In this document: piece after piece, positions 1 to 5,604 of the stretch | Numbering within the stretch: position 1 is the stretch's first letter | Layout of the letters: the number at the start of each line of letters is the position of its first letter | Assembly: GCA_049322755.1 (NCBI GenBank) | Contig: JBMOQX010000028.1 | Location: forward strand, 1 to 7,561 | DNA from: DATIUV01 sp049322755 | GTDB taxonomy: Bacteria > Pseudomonadota > Gammaproteobacteria > Burkholderiales > UBA6910 | Length of the DNA stretch: 7,561 bases | Reading direction: 5' to 3' | Notes under the pieces: generated by a model | Told to the model about the DNA's origin: nothing | The model's input: the letters and a program-made list of their open reading frames with translations, nothing else | Databases searched by the model: none | Program-made: the position numbers and the translations under genes

Positions 1-1
1 C

Positions 2-706
2 ATCCTGTTTCCCACCAAGCCGAATCACGCCGTGCTGAATGCCGCCCCATTGCTGCACCGCAGCGGCTTCCAGTTCCACTGGTACAACCAGGGCTACGCG
101 CGCTTCGACGACTTCCTCGCCGCGCTCACCCACGACAAGCGCAAGAAGATCAAACAGGAAAGGAAAAAGCTGGCGAACCTGGGCGTGACGTTCCGCTGGA
201 TCGAGGGCCGCGACAGCACCGATGCCGACTGGGCCTTCTTCTACCGCTGCTACGCCGACACCTACGCCCGCCACCGCAGCGAGCCGCACCTGAACCCGGA
301 TTTCTTCGCGCGGCTGCGCGAGTCGATGCCGGACAACGTCGTGCTGATCATTGCGGACAAGGACGGCGAGCCGACTGCCTGCTCGTTCTGCATGAAGGAC
401 GGCGAGCGCCTTTACGGCCGCCACTGGGGCACGCTCGAATACCTGCCCGGCCTGCATTTCGAGACCTGCTACCAGCAGGGCATCGAATACGCCATCGCCC
501 GCGGATTGAAAGTCTTCGAAGGCGGCGCGCAGGGCGAGCACAAGCTCGCGCGCGGCCTGGTGCCCACAGCGACGCATTCCTGGCACTGGCTGGCGCACCC
601 CGAGTTCCGCGACGCCGTCGACCGCTTCCTCGAGCGCGAGACCGAGGCGATCGCCCACTACATGGACGAGCTTGAGGGGCCGTTCCGGCGTGAGCCGTCT
701 GCTTGA
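2..706 (+). CDS. FemAB/GNAT-like protein, COG3146 (DUF482) family, 5'-truncated
   Basis: The reading frame is open from the first bases of the window, so the start lies upstream and only the last 234 residues are present. The visible part resembles the C-terminal half of the COG3146 family (PF04339, FemAB-like acyltransferase fold). It has a QFHW-N-GY segment followed by a Lys/Arg-rich stretch (DKRKKIKQERKK), then the family-typical R-H-W-G and F-E-G-G-A-Q-G-E-H-K motifs near the end. Full-length relatives are, as I recall, somewhat under 400 residues, so roughly a third is missing. Family members are often labelled 'peptidoglycan biosynthesis/recognition' or N-acetyltransferase, but the substrate is not established. 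No signal peptide or membrane segment is seen in the part present, so a cytoplasmic place is inferred. The TGA stop shares its last base with the ATG of the next gene, which suggests one transcript and coupled translation. The family call is fairly safe; the function is open. Confidence 0.8.
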   Translation: MLFPTKPNHAVLNAAPLLHRSGFQFHWYNQGYARFDDFLAALTHDKRKKIKQERKKLANLGVTFRWIEGRDSTDADWAFFYRCYADTYARHRSEPHLNPDFFARLRESMPDNVVLIIADKDGEPTACSFCMKDGERLYGRHWGTLEYLPGLHFETCYQQGIEYAIARGLKVFEGGAQGEHKLARGLVPTATHSWHWLAHPEFRDAVDRFLERETEAIAHYMDELEGPFRREPSA

Positions 707-1059
707 TGTCTGACGCTTCCCTGCATTTCGAACGTGTGCGCGAGGGCGATTTCCACGCCCGTCTCGCGCACCAGCCCGGCGTGGCCGTCGTGTTGTTCAA
801 TACGCCGCACTGCAGCAGTTGCCGCGCATGGAAGCTACTGTTACCCCAATCCTTGGCGGATGTGGCTGATGCCCTGTTCGAGGTCGACGTCGCCGAGGCG
901 ACCGGGGTGGCGCGCTATTTCGGCATCTTCCACCTCCCGACGATCTACCTCTACCGCGACGGGCATTTCCATGCCGAACTCCAGTGCGAGGCGCGGCCGG
1001 CAACGATCCGCGAGACAGCGCTGCGGCGGCTGGCAGAGCCGGCGCAGGAAGAACCCTGA
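706..1059 (+). CDS. thioredoxin-family protein with a C-S-S-C motif
   Basis: This is a 117-residue single-domain thioredoxin-fold protein. The redox motif is T-P-H-C36-S-S-C39, at the position where thioredoxin has W-C-G-P-C. A V-D-V strand follows at residues 60-62, and then the cis-proline loop H-L-P78-T before the strand IYLYRDG. Both cysteines and the cis-proline are kept, so thiol-disulfide activity is plausible, but the non-standard CSSC motif and the missing Trp mean its redox potential and partners cannot be read from thioredoxin itself. There is no signal peptide, so a cytoplasmic protein is expected. I chose the ATG at 706 over the TTG at 703: it overlaps the upstream stop by one base (TGATG), and no convincing Shine-Dalgarno sequence precedes either, in keeping with translational coupling. 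The partner is probably a COG3146 product, but a joint function is only inferred. An alternative label is 'thioredoxin domain-containing protein' with no known substrate. Confidence 0.85.
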   Translation: MSDASLHFERVREGDFHARLAHQPGVAVVLFNTPHCSSCRAWKLLLPQSLADVADALFEVDVAEATGVARYFGIFHLPTIYLYRDGHFHAELQCEARPATIRETALRRLAEPAQEEP

Positions 1060-1124
1060 GTCTCCAAGGCTCAGGGATCGGGATTCAGGGGTCAGGAGAC
1101 GAGCGGCTGACGCCGCGCCGGCTC
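1054..1124. terminator. convergent intergenic gap with two GC-rich hairpins, possible termination region
   Basis: Two genes converge here with 71 bases between their stops. On the plus strand CCCTGAG (1054-1060, containing the thioredoxin-gene stop) can pair with CTCAGGG (1070-1076) around a 9-base loop. A second stem joins GAGCGGC (1101-1107) to GCC-G-GCTC (1117-1124) with one bulged base; it would be the first structure met by transcripts leaving the minus-strand operon. Neither stem is followed by a run of T's on its strand, so a classical rho-independent terminator is not shown. The place is right for termination in both directions, but the mechanism is unproved. Confidence 0.25.
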
Positions 1125-1130
1125 CTTCGT

Positions 1131-1583
1131 TCAGGCGAACAGGCGGCCGAGGAACACGACCGCGATCGTCAGCAGCCCGAGGCTGAGATTGAGCCCGACG
1201 AGCTGGCGGATCTGTGCAAGCGCGGCGCCACCGGCTTTCCAGTCCTGCGCGGCGACGGCGCGCTTGAGCCGCCCGTAGGGGGCGAAGAAGACGTGGGCGA
1301 AGATCGCCATCATGAGAATGCCGAGCGCGAACATGGCGAGCGCGTAGTGCGGCGCGTCTGCGCCGCCCATCGTCACGAGCAGGTGCAGGCCGGTGGCGAG
1401 GATGAGCGCGACCGACACCCACACCCAGGGAAAGAACTTGCCGAACACACCCGCCCACAGGGTGAGCCGCTGCGGCGGCTCGAGCACGCTGGCGGCGACC
1501 GGGCGCAGTGCCATGTAGGCGAAGAACATGCCGCCGACCCAGACGACGACGCCGAGGACGTGGAGCAGATAGATGATTTGCAT
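1131..1583 (-). CDS. CopD-family four-helix integral membrane protein
   Basis: This 150-residue protein is mostly hydrophobic, with four predicted membrane helices at about residues 3-25, 50-72, 80-102 and 128-149. It starts without a cleavable signal peptide and looks like an inner-membrane protein. The first helix carries L-L-H8-V-L-G-V-V-V-W-V-G-G-M-F-F, typical of small CopD-like proteins (PF05425 superfamily), and histidines recur in helices two and three (H67, H97). These might bind heme or copper, but that is inference; the family name comes from copper-resistance CopD and does not prove a role in copper handling. The gene begins 12 bases after the rnhB stop, with AAGGAA six bases before the ATG, so it has its own ribosome binding site and is probably the last gene of the lpx operon. 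In E. coli dnaE occupies this place. Fold and family are likely; the function is unknown. Confidence 0.8.
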   Translation of the reverse strand: MQIIYLLHVLGVVVWVGGMFFAYMALRPVAASVLEPPQRLTLWAGVFGKFFPWVWVSVALILATGLHLLVTMGGADAPHYALAMFALGILMMAIFAHVFFAPYGRLKRAVAAQDWKAGGAALAQIRQLVGLNLSLGLLTIAVVFLGRLFA

Positions 1584-1589
1584 GGGGGT

Positions 1590-1595
1590 TTCCTT
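1590..1595 (-). promoter_or_regulatory. ribosome binding site of the CopD-family gene
   Basis: The minus strand reads AAGGAA with a six-base spacer (ACCCCC) before the ATG at 1583. It lies between the rnhB stop and the new start, so this last gene can be translated without coupling, unlike the genes from fabZ to rnhB. Confidence 0.7.
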
Positions 1596-2207
1596 TCAGA
1601 ACAGCGTGGCTTGATCGATGGCGAGCTTGACGGTGCCAAAGCTGCGCCGGTGTTGCGGGCACGCGCCATGCGCCTTCAGTGCGTCGAGGTGGGCGGCGGT
1701 GCCGTAGCCCATGTGCTGGGCGAAGCCGTACACGGGATACTCCGCGTGCAGACGAACCATGAAGGCGTCGCGCGCGGTCTTGGCGAGGATGGACGCGGCG
1801 GCGATGGCGGCGATCTTGTCGTCGCCCTTGACCACGGCCTGCGAGCGCCACGCCCACTGCGGACAGCGATTGCCGTCGACCATGACTTCGTCGGGGTCGC
1901 ACCCGAGGCCGGCGACGGCGCGCTGCATCGCCAGCAGGGTGGCGTGCAGGATGTTGAGCGTGTCGATTTCGCCGACGCTCGCCTCGGCCACGCACCACGC
2001 GGCGGCCTTTTCGCGGATTTCGTCGGCCAGGCGTTCGCGCGCGGCGGCCGAGAGTTTCTTGGAATCGCGCAGCCCGGCGATCGGCCGCGCCGGATCAAGC
2101 ATCACCGCCGCCGCCGTCACCGGTCCGGCGAGCGGGCCGCGGCCGGCCTCGTCGACGCCGCACAGCCCGAGCGGGCCGACTTCCAGGATCACTGACGCGC
2201 GCGGCAT
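1596..2207 (-). CDS. rnhB: ribonuclease HII
   Basis: RNase HII cuts the RNA strand of RNA-DNA hybrids and starts removal of single ribonucleotides from DNA, acting in the cytoplasm with Mn2+ or Mg2+. The 203-residue product has the expected length. The four acidic catalytic residues are all present: D19 and E20 in G-V-D-E-A-G-R-G-P-L-A-G, D111 in M-V-D-G-N, and D129 in K-G-D-D-K. These match E. coli D16, E17, D108 and D126 with a constant offset of three. The G-R-G motif (22-24) and the later M-G-Y-G-T motif that helps recognise the RNA-DNA junction are also intact. The ATG shares one base with the lpxB stop (TGATG), with GGAGG seven bases before it, inside the end of lpxB. The lpxB-rnhB order is conserved widely in proteobacteria; the enzyme has no direct part in lipid A synthesis, so the linkage is probably historical or expression-related. 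Confidence 0.97.
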   Translation of the reverse strand: MPRASVILEVGPLGLCGVDEAGRGPLAGPVTAAAVMLDPARPIAGLRDSKKLSAAARERLADEIREKAAAWCVAEASVGEIDTLNILHATLLAMQRAVAGLGCDPDEVMVDGNRCPQWAWRSQAVVKGDDKIAAIAAASILAKTARDAFMVRLHAEYPVYGFAQHMGYGTAAHLDALKAHGACPQHRRSFGTVKLAIDQATLF

Positions 2208-3334
2208 CAGGCCCCCTCCAGGTACGGTGCCAGTGCGTCGGCGATGCGGGCGGCGGCGTTCTGCCGTAGGCTTGCGTGCATTGCGCGGAAGCGCTCGGCG
2301 AGTGCTTCGCGGCGCGGCGCGTCATCCAGCCACGCGAGCGCGTCGGCAGCCAGGTTTTCGGGCGTGGCGTCTTCCTGCACCCGCTCGGGCACGACGAAGT
2401 CGCGCCCGAGGATGTTCGGCAGGCCGATCCATGGCAGCAGAGCTTTCTTGCGCATGAGGCGTGCGGTGAGCGCCGGCACGCGGTAGGTGATGACCATGGG
2501 CTTCTTGAAAAGCATGGTTTCCAGCGTGGCGGTGCCGGAGGCGACCAGTGCGACGTCGCACGCGGCGAGCGCCGTGTGCGATTGCCCGGTGAGCACGGTC
2601 AGCGGCAGATCGAATCCGGCGCGCGCCGCGTCGATCAGCGCGGCCACGCGCGGCCCCGCCGCCGGCAGCACGAACTGCGCGTCCGGCTGGCGGGCACGGA
2701 TCAGGCGTGCGGCATCAAGCATCAGGCGCGCGTGGCGCTTCACCTCGGACACGCGGCTGCCCGGCAGGAGCGCGATCACCGGCCCCACCTGCAAGCCCAG
2801 GCCCGCGCGTGCAGCGACTGTGTCAGGTTCGAGCGGGATCACGTCGGCGAGCGGATGGCCGACGTAGGTGACCGGAATGCCGGCCTCGCGGTAGATCGCC
2901 TCCTCGAACGGAAACACCACGAGCATGTGCGACACCGCCTGCCGGATCTTGTGGATGCGCTCCGGCCGCCACGCCCAGATCGACGGGCTGACGAAATGCA
3001 CGGTGGGGATGCCGGCAGCCTTGAGCTTCGCTTCAAGCGTGAAATTGAAGTCGGGCGCGTCGATGCCGACGAAGACGCGCGGCCGTTCGCGCAGGAAATG
3101 ACGCGTGATGCGCGAACGGATCCACAAGAGTTCCGGCAGGTGCGCGAGCACTTCGACGTAGCCGTTCACGGCGAGCTTGTCGCTCGGATAGAGCGCCGTC
3201 ACGCCGGCCTCGACCAGGCGCGGGCCGGCGATTCCGGCTGCACTGAGGCCGGGATGCCGTGTTTTCAGAGCCTGGATGAAATGCGCACCGAGCAGATCGC
3301 CGGAGGCTTCGCCGGCGATCAAACCGATATCCAT
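2207..3334 (-). CDS. lpxB: lipid-A-disaccharide synthase
   Basis: LpxB is a family GT19 glycosyltransferase. It joins UDP-2,3-diacylglucosamine to lipid X (2,3-diacylglucosamine 1-phosphate), making the beta-1,6 disaccharide of lipid A and releasing UDP, at the inner face of the inner membrane. The 375-residue product is of normal family length. Motifs in order are G-E-A-S-G-D (8-13), I-D-A-P-D-F-N (91-97), S-P-S-I-W-A-W-R-P (116-124), V-G-H-P-L (158-162), L-P-G-S-R-x-S-E-V (190-198), S-G-T-A-T-L-E (266-272) and the late G-L-P-N-I-L (304-309). The N-terminal G-E-A-S-G-D and the UDP-binding C-terminal segments are both complete. The ATG overlaps the lpxA stop by one base (TGATG) and no strong Shine-Dalgarno sequence precedes it, so it probably depends on ribosomes coming from lpxA. 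It is followed by rnhB with the same kind of overlap. Nothing suggests damage. Confidence 0.98.
   Translation of the reverse strand: MDIGLIAGEASGDLLGAHFIQALKTRHPGLSAAGIAGPRLVEAGVTALYPSDKLAVNGYVEVLAHLPELLWIRSRITRHFLRERPRVFVGIDAPDFNFTLEAKLKAAGIPTVHFVSPSIWAWRPERIHKIRQAVSHMLVVFPFEEAIYREAGIPVTYVGHPLADVIPLEPDTVAARAGLGLQVGPVIALLPGSRVSEVKRHARLMLDAARLIRARQPDAQFVLPAAGPRVAALIDAARAGFDLPLTVLTGQSHTALAACDVALVASGTATLETMLFKKPMVITYRVPALTARLMRKKALLPWIGLPNILGRDFVVPERVQEDATPENLAADALAWLDDAPRREALAERFRAMHASLRQNAAARIADALAPYLEGA
2215..2219 (-). promoter_or_regulatory. ribosome binding site of rnhB inside lpxB
   Basis: A perfect GGAGG on the minus strand, seven bases before the rnhB ATG, lies within the last codons of lpxB (Glu-Gly-Ala-stop). 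It supports the start chosen for rnhB and shows that ribosomes can load there as well as re-initiate after lpxB. Confidence 0.7.
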
Positions 3335-4110
3335 CAGCGAATGATGCCGCGCTCGGAGCGCGCGAGGAAGTCGAGCAATTGCCGCACTTCGGGGTGGGCC
3401 GCCGCCTCCGGTTCGAGCTTCGCCTGCGCCTCGGCGACGGTGTTGCCCTCGCGGTAGAGGATTTTGTACGCGCGCTTGAGCGCTGCCAGCGACTCGGCGG
3501 AGAAGCCGCGCCGCTTGAGGCCTTCGCTGTTGAGGCCATGCGGCGCCGCCGGCTGGCCCGAGGCCATGACGAAGGGCGGGATGTCCTTGAACACCACGGT
3601 CGAGATGCCAGTCATCACGTGCGCGCCGATCTTGCAGAACTGGTGCACACCGGTGAAGCCGCCGAGGATGGCCCAGTCGCCGACTTCGGCGTGCCCCGCA
3701 AGCGAGGCGTTGTTGGCGAAGATGGTACGGTCGCCCACCACGCAGTCGTGCGCGATGTGGACGTAGGCCATGATCCAGTTGTGACTGCCGATCGTGGTGA
3801 CGCCGCGGTCCTGCACCGTGCCGGTATTGAAGGTGCAGAATTCGCGGATGACGTTGTCGTCGCCGATCACGAGGCGCGTCGGCTCGCCGGCGTACTTCTT
3901 GTCCTGCGGGGCTTCACCGAGCGAGACGAAGTGGAAAATCTTGTTGCGCGCCCCGATCTTCGTATGCCCGGTGATGACAGCGTGCGCGCCGACGGTGGTG
4001 CCGGCGCCGATCTCGACGTGCTCGCCGATGATGCTGTAGGGGCCGATCTCGACGTCGTCGGCCAACTGGGCGCCGGGTGCGACGAGTGCGGTGGGATGAA
4101 TCCTGGTCAT
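3334..4110 (-). CDS. lpxA: UDP-N-acetylglucosamine O-acyltransferase
   Basis: LpxA moves a 3-hydroxyacyl chain from ACP to the 3-OH of UDP-GlcNAc, the first step of lipid A synthesis, as a cytoplasmic trimer. The 258-residue protein has an N-terminal left-handed beta helix of hexapeptide repeats (about 1-180) and a C-terminal helical part beginning at G-L-K-R-R-G-F-S. The catalytic histidine is H121 (E. coli H125), with H118, H140 and H156 matching E. coli H122, H144 and H160. The acyl 'ruler' position, Gly173 in E. coli and Met169 in Pseudomonas aeruginosa, is Ile169 here (segment G-A-H-V-M-T-G-I), which should shorten the accepted chain. I chose the ATG two bases after the fabZ stop, which gives the usual M-T-R-I-H-P-T-A opening; a GTG at 4116, overlapping the fabZ stop, would add two residues. 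No strong ribosome binding site is seen, so coupling to fabZ is likely. Confidence 0.97.
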   Translation of the reverse strand: MTRIHPTALVAPGAQLADDVEIGPYSIIGEHVEIGAGTTVGAHAVITGHTKIGARNKIFHFVSLGEAPQDKKYAGEPTRLVIGDDNVIREFCTFNTGTVQDRGVTTIGSHNWIMAYVHIAHDCVVGDRTIFANNASLAGHAEVGDWAILGGFTGVHQFCKIGAHVMTGISTVVFKDIPPFVMASGQPAAPHGLNSEGLKRRGFSAESLAALKRAYKILYREGNTVAEAQAKLEPEAAAHPEVRQLLDFLARSERGIIR

Positions 4111-4112
4111 GG

Positions 4113-4553
4113 TCACTTGTCGCGCAGCGTCGCCATCAGCTCGGCCTCGGCGACGAGCGCGCCGTCGACTTCGGCGCGGCCGGTGTATTTCCAGATCCCG
4201 CGCATCTCGCGCACGATCTCGATTTTCAGGACCAGCTGGTCGCCCGGCTTCACAGGCTTCTTGAAGCGCGCGCCGTCGATGCCGGCGAAGTAGACGATGC
4301 CGATGTCCTCCGGCGCGTAGCCCTTGGTCTTGAACGACAGGATCGCCGCCGCCTGCGCCATCGCTTCCAGGATGAGCACGCCCGGCATCACCGGCGCGCC
4401 GGGGAAGTGGCCGGGGAAGAAAGGCTCGTTGATGGTGACGTTCTTCACCGCGGTGATCGACTTGCCGAGCTCCATCTCGGTGACCTTGTCGATCAGCAGG
4501 AAGGGGTAGCGATGCGGCAGGTACTGCATGACCTGCTCGATGTCCATGATCAT
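4113..4553 (-). CDS. fabZ: 3-hydroxyacyl-ACP dehydratase
   Basis: FabZ removes water from 3-hydroxyacyl-ACP to give trans-2-enoyl-ACP in each round of type II fatty acid synthesis in the cytoplasm. It competes with LpxA and LpxD for the same substrates, which explains its place between them. The product is a single hot-dog domain of 146 residues, normal for the family. Key motifs are L-P-H-R-Y-P-F (12-18), N-E-P-F-F-P-G-H49-F-P with the catalytic histidine, and P-G-V-L-I-L-E63-A-M-A-Q with the catalytic glutamate; F-A-G-I-D-x-A-R-F-K-K-P-V follows. I chose the ATG at 4553, which overlaps the lpxD stop by four bases (ATGA) and has GGAAAAG just upstream within the last lpxD codons. A second ATG at 4547 would give M-D-I-E-Q and is equally plausible. 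A longer frame reaching back to 4646 runs through lpxD and has no family similarity, so it was rejected. Confidence 0.96.
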   Translation of the reverse strand: MIMDIEQVMQYLPHRYPFLLIDKVTEMELGKSITAVKNVTINEPFFPGHFPGAPVMPGVLILEAMAQAAAILSFKTKGYAPEDIGIVYFAGIDGARFKKPVKPGDQLVLKIEIVREMRGIWKYTGRAEVDGALVAEAELMATLRDK

Positions 4554-5578
4554 TTCTTTTCCAGTTCTCCGAGTTTTTGTTCGAGCGCCTTGACGCGCTT
4601 CACCAGCTTGTCGAGGTTGCGCATGTGCACGGCGTTCTTCTGCCACACTTCGTGCTCCGAGAACGGCAGCGCCGAGGTGTAGGTGCCCGCCGTGGGCAGC
4701 GACTTGGTAATGAGCGTGTTGGTCGAGATGCGGGTGTTGTCGGCGATCTCAATGTGGCCGAAGATCATCGCCGCGCCGCCGATGGTGCAGTGACGGCCGA
4801 TCTTCGCGCTGCCCGCAATGCCGGTGCACGCGGCGATCGCGGTGTGCGCGCCGATCTGCACGTTGTGCGCCACCTGAATGAGGTTGTCGAGCTTGACGCC
4901 CTCCCCGATCACCGTGTCTTCCAGCGCGCCGCGGTCGATGGTGGTGCAGGCACCGACCTCGACGTCGTCGCCGATGACGACGCGGCCGATCTGCGGGATC
5001 TTCTCCCAACGCTCGCCGTCGGGCGCGAAGCCGAAGCCGTCGGCACCGATGACACAGCCGGAGTGGAGGATCGCACGATCGCCGATGGCGCAGCCGTGGT
5101 ATACGGTGACGTTGGCGTAGAGCAGGCAATCGGCGCCGATGCGCACGCCTTCGCCGACGCTGCAGTTGGGGCCGATCACACTGCGGGCACCGATCATGGC
5201 GCCCGCGCCGATCACCGCGCCGGGGCCGATGCTGGCGTCGGCGGCGATCTGCGCGTCGGCGGCGACGGTCGCCGCCGGATGAACGCCCGCCGGCGGACGT
5301 GGCGGCGGATTCAGCAAGGCCGACACGCGCGCGAAATACAGGTAGGGGTTGGGCGTCAGGATGCGCGGCCGCTCGGTGGCGTCGCGCGCGTCAGGCGGCA
5401 GGATGACGGCCCCGGCCTGCGTCGCACCGAGCTGCGCGAGGTATTTGGACTGCGAGACGAAGCCGATTTCGTCCGGGCCGGCACGCTCGAGCGGTGCGAC
5501 CTGGCGCACCGTCACAGCGCCGTCGCCCACGAGTTCCCCGCCGAAACGGGCGACCAGCGCTGCCAGGGTGACGGCCAT
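4550..5578 (-). CDS. lpxD: UDP-3-O-(3-hydroxyacyl)glucosamine N-acyltransferase
   Basis: LpxD adds the second 3-hydroxyacyl chain, to the 2-amino group of UDP-3-O-acylglucosamine, in the third step of lipid A synthesis. It acts in the cytoplasm as a trimer using acyl-ACP. The 342 residues match the E. coli length. They comprise an N-terminal uridine-binding domain (about 1-98, with G-F-V-S-Q-S-K-Y), a long left-handed beta helix of hexapeptide repeats (about 100-300), and a C-terminal helix rich in Lys, Glu and Leu (about 320-342). The catalytic histidine is H238 in Q-V-A-H-N-V (E. coli H239) and H275 matches E. coli H276. The site equivalent to the acyl ruler Met290 of E. coli is Leu289 here. 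The start gives the typical M-A-V-T-L-A-A-L opening. No Shine-Dalgarno sequence is visible in the 17 bases after skp, which instead contain a C/G-rich arm and five T's (see the hairpin entry). Confidence 0.97.
   Translation of the reverse strand: MAVTLAALVARFGGELVGDGAVTVRQVAPLERAGPDEIGFVSQSKYLAQLGATQAGAVILPPDARDATERPRILTPNPYLYFARVSALLNPPPRPPAGVHPAATVAADAQIAADASIGPGAVIGAGAMIGARSVIGPNCSVGEGVRIGADCLLYANVTVYHGCAIGDRAILHSGCVIGADGFGFAPDGERWEKIPQIGRVVIGDDVEVGACTTIDRGALEDTVIGEGVKLDNLIQVAHNVQIGAHTAIAACTGIAGSAKIGRHCTIGGAAMIFGHIEIADNTRISTNTLITKSLPTAGTYTSALPFSEHEVWQKNAVHMRNLDKLVKRVKALEQKLGELEKK
5135..5278 (-). repeat. eight imperfect 18-base tandem units inside lpxD
   Basis: Eight consecutive 18-base units begin at 5135, 5153, 5171, 5189, 5207, 5225, 5243 and 5261 on the plus strand, most opening with GCCGAT or a near variant. 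They encode three turns' worth of hexapeptide pairs of the LpxD beta helix (units such as A-S-I-G-P-G and A-V-I-G-A-G). The repeat is therefore a DNA-level reflection of the protein fold, sharpened by strong codon bias, and not a mobile or regulatory repeat. Confidence 0.75.
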
Positions 5579-5580
5579 GG

Positions 5581-5604
5581 AAAAACGCGGCCCGCTTATC
5601 GGGC
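5581..5604 (-). terminator. hairpin plus T-run at the skp/lpxD junction, possible attenuator
   Basis: On the minus strand GCCCG (5604-5600) pairs perfectly with CGGGC (5594-5590) around the loop ATAAG, then CGCG and five T's (5585-5581) follow, three bases before the lpxD ATG. The skp stop codon TAA lies in the loop. Upstream AAC can also pair with GTT beyond a short bulge, lengthening the stem at the cost of the first T's. The stem is short, and four bases separate it from the T-run, so it may be a weak or partial terminator, an mRNA-stabilising 3' end for skp, or chance. The same place lacks a ribosome binding site for lpxD. Confidence 0.35.

Noticed and set aside
841..1998. Minus-strand open frame of about 385 codons spanning the thioredoxin gene, the CopD-family gene and part of rnhB
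   Set aside because: It lies out of frame with both real minus-strand genes, is extremely Arg-rich and crosses the convergent gap; it is a GC-rich shadow.
984..2195. Long plus-strand open frame (about 400 codons) opposite the CopD-family gene and rnhB
   Set aside because: It runs antisense through two well-supported genes. Its translation is rich in Arg, Gly, Glu, Asp and His with no recognisable domain, as expected from the complement of GC-rich coding DNA.
2276..3457. Long plus-strand open frame opposite lpxB
   Set aside because: It is a shadow of lpxB and the end of lpxA; the composition is Arg/His/Glu-rich with no motif, while the minus strand carries every LpxB signature.
4554..4646. 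N-terminal extension of fabZ reaching back to 4646
   Set aside because: The extra 31 residues are Arg/Lys/Ala-rich, overlap the 3' end of lpxD in another frame and do not resemble FabZ, which normally begins shortly before the L-P-H-R-Y-P-F motif.
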